DNA from: a bacterium
Lineage (GTDB): Bacteria > Armatimonadota > UBA5829
Assembly (NCBI GenBank): GCA_021371935.1
Contig: JAJFVF010000013.1
Span: 1 to 64,000, forward strand
Direction of reading: 5' to 3'
DNA length: 64,000 bases
The position numbers and the translations under genes were made by a program. Numbering within the stretch: the stretch's first letter is position 1; every line of letters starts with the position of its first letter. The notes beneath the pieces were generated by a model. It had not been told where the DNA came from. It searched no databases and was given only the letters and a program-made list of their open reading frames with translations. Shown one piece after another: positions 62,404 through 64,000 of this stretch.

Positions 62404-63261
62404 ATGATAATTGCGGTAGCCAGCGGCAAAGGCGGAACGGGAAAGACGACCGTCAGTACGAACCTTGCACTTGCTCTTTCGAGCACGCACCGGGTGCAGT
62501 ATCTCGACTGCGATGTTGAAGAGCCTAACGGGCACATTTTCCTGAAACCGCAGATCGAGTCGACCGCTGTAGTCACTACTCCCGTTCCGGTAATCGACGA
62601 GTCGAAATGCACGGTCTGCGGCAAGTGTAAGGACATATGCAGATATAATGCAATTGTGCTTCTCGGCAAGAGTGTGCTCACATTTCCCGAACTCTGTCAT
62701 GGCTGCGGAGGATGTTCGCTCGTATGTCCGACCGGCGCACTGATCGAGACTCAGCGTGAAATCGGGTTCATAGAGCAGGGCAGAGCGGGCGATATTATGT
62801 TTGTCAATGGAATGCTGAACATCGGCGAAGTGCTTTCACCTCTTGTGATAAAATATGTCAAGGAACGCATAGACGATGATTCGATCGCGATAATAGACGT
62901 GCCCCCCGGCACATCCTGCCCGGTGGTCGAAGCGGTGAAAGGCACAGATTATGTTGTGCTCGTTACCGAGCCGACTCCATTCGGTGTGAACGATCTCAAG
63001 CTGGCAGTGGATATGCTCAAGGCATTAAATTTGCCATTCGGAGTGGTTGTCAACAGAGCCGATGCGGGCGATGAGGCCGTTTTTGACTACTGCCGCGGCG
63101 AGTCGATAGAAATACTGATGAAAATCCCGGATGACAGGCGAATAGCGCAGGCATATTCGAGGGGCGAAATGGCTGTGTGCGCGGTTCCTGAGTGCCGGGC
63201 ACAATTCACGGATTTGGCTGCGGCCATAAAAGGAAAATTTGATGAGTATTGCGGAAACTGA
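62404..63261 (+). CDS. MinD-superfamily ATPase with inserted ferredoxin domain
   Basis: The 285-residue protein has the deviant Walker A SGKGGTGKTTVSTNLA and DCDVEEPNGH. A ferredoxin insert at about residues 62-110 contains CTVCGKCKDIC and CHGCGGCSLVCP, able to hold two [4Fe-4S] clusters. VPPGTSCPVVEA completes the ATPase fold. Such proteins are proposed Fe-S carriers. It overlaps the methyltransferase gene. Confidence 0.92.
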   Translation: MIIAVASGKGGTGKTTVSTNLALALSSTHRVQYLDCDVEEPNGHIFLKPQIESTAVVTTPVPVIDESKCTVCGKCKDICRYNAIVLLGKSVLTFPELCHGCGGCSLVCPTGALIETQREIGFIEQGRAGDIMFVNGMLNIGEVLSPLVIKYVKERIDDDSIAIIDVPPGTSCPVVEAVKGTDYVVLVTEPTPFGVNDLKLAVDMLKALNLPFGVVVNRADAGDEAVFDYCRGESIEILMKIPDDRRIAQAYSRGEMAVCAVPECRAQFTDLAAAIKGKFDEYCGN

Positions 63262-63844
63262 AAATGACAAGTATATAGCAGAGATGGGCTACAGCATACT
63301 CGGCGAGTATATGCAGGCTGTAAAGCTTGCCGCGTTCGATCCGAATGAGCAGGTTTTCGATGTTGCGACGGGTTCCGGTAGAATGGCCTCTACTCTTTCG
63401 CAGGCAGGCTATAATGTGCTTTCGGGCGACATAGACCCGGACGCCCTCGAAAGAGCAAAAGCCCGGCTTAAAGAAAGTGGGCTTGGCAGTGTGAAGTTTA
63501 TAGATCTGGACGCTTCCGATATGGCATACGATGGCGAGTTCGCCTCAGTAATGTGCGCAAATGCGATCCATCACTTTGCCGACCCGATCCTGGTGATATC
63601 CGAGATGGCCAAAGCCTGCGCCGACAGCGGCAAGCTGGTTATAATGGAGTTCAACACAAAAGGTTTCGAGGTCATGGAGATTCTGCATAAGGACCACGAC
63701 AAAGGCCTGCATGAGAGAAGCGCTATGGATTCGCAGGGGATCGAGTCTCAACTGAAATTGCACTTTGTGAATGTAGAGTGTCACAGTCTCACACTAAATA
63801 ACGTATGGATCGCGTCCGGCAAGAAGCCGGCTTCGGATAAATGA
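63242..63844 (+). CDS. Class I methyltransferase embedded between two MinD ATPases
   Basis: The 200-residue protein has motif I FDVATGSGRMA, the acidic GDIDPDALER and ANAIHHF. It belongs to the SAM-dependent class I fold; the substrate is unknown. It overlaps its neighbours on both sides (20 and 4 bases), so it belongs to the operon. Confidence 0.82.
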   Translation: MSIAETENDKYIAEMGYSILGEYMQAVKLAAFDPNEQVFDVATGSGRMASTLSQAGYNVLSGDIDPDALERAKARLKESGLGSVKFIDLDASDMAYDGEFASVMCANAIHHFADPILVISEMAKACADSGKLVIMEFNTKGFEVMEILHKDHDKGLHERSAMDSQGIESQLKLHFVNVECHSLTLNNVWIASGKKPASDK

Positions 63845-64000
63845 TAAAAGAAATCGTAGTAATAAGCGGCAAAGGCGGGACAGGCAAAACGAGCATCACC
63901 GCTGCATTTGCCACTCTTGCAAAAAATATAGTAGTTGCGGACTGTGATGTGGATGCCGCCGATTTGCACCTGGTGCTTTCGCCGCAAATCGAGCGCACCG
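63841..64000 (+). CDS. Second MinD-superfamily ATPase, cut by the window end
   Basis: The ATG at 63841 overlaps the methyltransferase stop (ATGA). The 53 visible residues begin MIKEIVVISGKGGTGKTSIT and continue to DCDVDAADLHLVL, matching the start of the ATPase at 62404. A ferredoxin insert, if any, lies beyond 64000. Confidence 0.88.
   Translation, partial: MIKEIVVISGKGGTGKTSITAAFATLAKNIVVADCDVDAADLHLVLSPQIERT

Overview
This is a gene-dense bacterial chromosome segment with moderate GC and frequent TTG and GTG starts, most of them set by good Shine-Dalgarno sequences. It looks like a diderm, free-living bacterium outside the well-studied phyla. It has Lpt-type envelope proteins (LptC- and LptA/OstA-like), a csaB/DUF5693 pair for pyruvylated cell-wall polymers, a K+-independent H+-pyrophosphatase, a PEP-CTERM protein, many secreted beta-helix or propeller proteins, and glycosidases of the GH94, GH20 and GH106 types. 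Armatimonadota or a nearby lineage is my best guess. This is an inference from gene content; no rRNA gene is present to confirm it.

Layout. 1-240: tRNA cluster (a partial tRNA, Leu-UAG, Gly-GCC). 436-6209: proteostasis block tig-clpP-clpX-lon on the plus strand. 6289-7928: two minus-strand secreted Cys-Pro-rich paralogues with DUF305-like helical domains. 8206-9190: small membrane protein plus an RseB-like protein. 9293-11961: BON protein overlapping a GH94 phosphorylase-type enzyme. 11958-23022: minus strand, mgtC-like gene, proS, and a long essential-gene series that reads in transcription order rpsB-tsf-pyrH-frr-uppS-dxr-rseP-ispG-GNAT-proS. 23490-36656: plus strand, hppA, rhomboid, DUF5693-csaB, a lipoprotein, lptC-lptA, a double-BON protein, marC, a hybrid-sensor histidine kinase and a dipeptide epimerase-like enzyme. 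36799-44087: minus-strand sugar operon (DUF4432, methyltransferase, GH106-like, recO, GH20). 44250-49000: hisI, rlmN, a zinc-ribbon protein, a secreted propeller protein and a polysaccharide deacetylase. 49295-55063: a giant beta-helix protein, a hexapeptide acyltransferase and an orphan secreted protein. 55243-56811: pdxS-pdxT. 57567-58891: a SUMF1/PEP-CTERM protein and a frameshifted DUF3795 gene inside a repeat-rich island. 59354-60950: ftsY and a GT2 glycosyltransferase. 61028-64000: a tightly overlapping operon of a hotdog thioesterase, an IscU/NifU-like scaffold, a NifX-like protein, a zinc-ribbon protein, two MinD-type ATPases (the first with ferredoxin clusters; the second cut by the window end) and a methyltransferase.

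The most striking non-coding content is a set of at least five families of short palindromic repeats scattered between genes. They include a 75-97 base two-hairpin element with copies at 324, 23382 and 49195 plus a half copy at 36673, a GATATC-centred palindrome (2393, 44823 and a tandem pair at 56931), GTCATTCC-type elements and CGGGGGTATTC hairpins. The most interesting protein-level observations are a tandem OB-fold-like C-terminal module shared by two neighbouring secreted proteins, the DUF305-like Cys-Pro pair, and the Fe-S/MinD operon at the right end.
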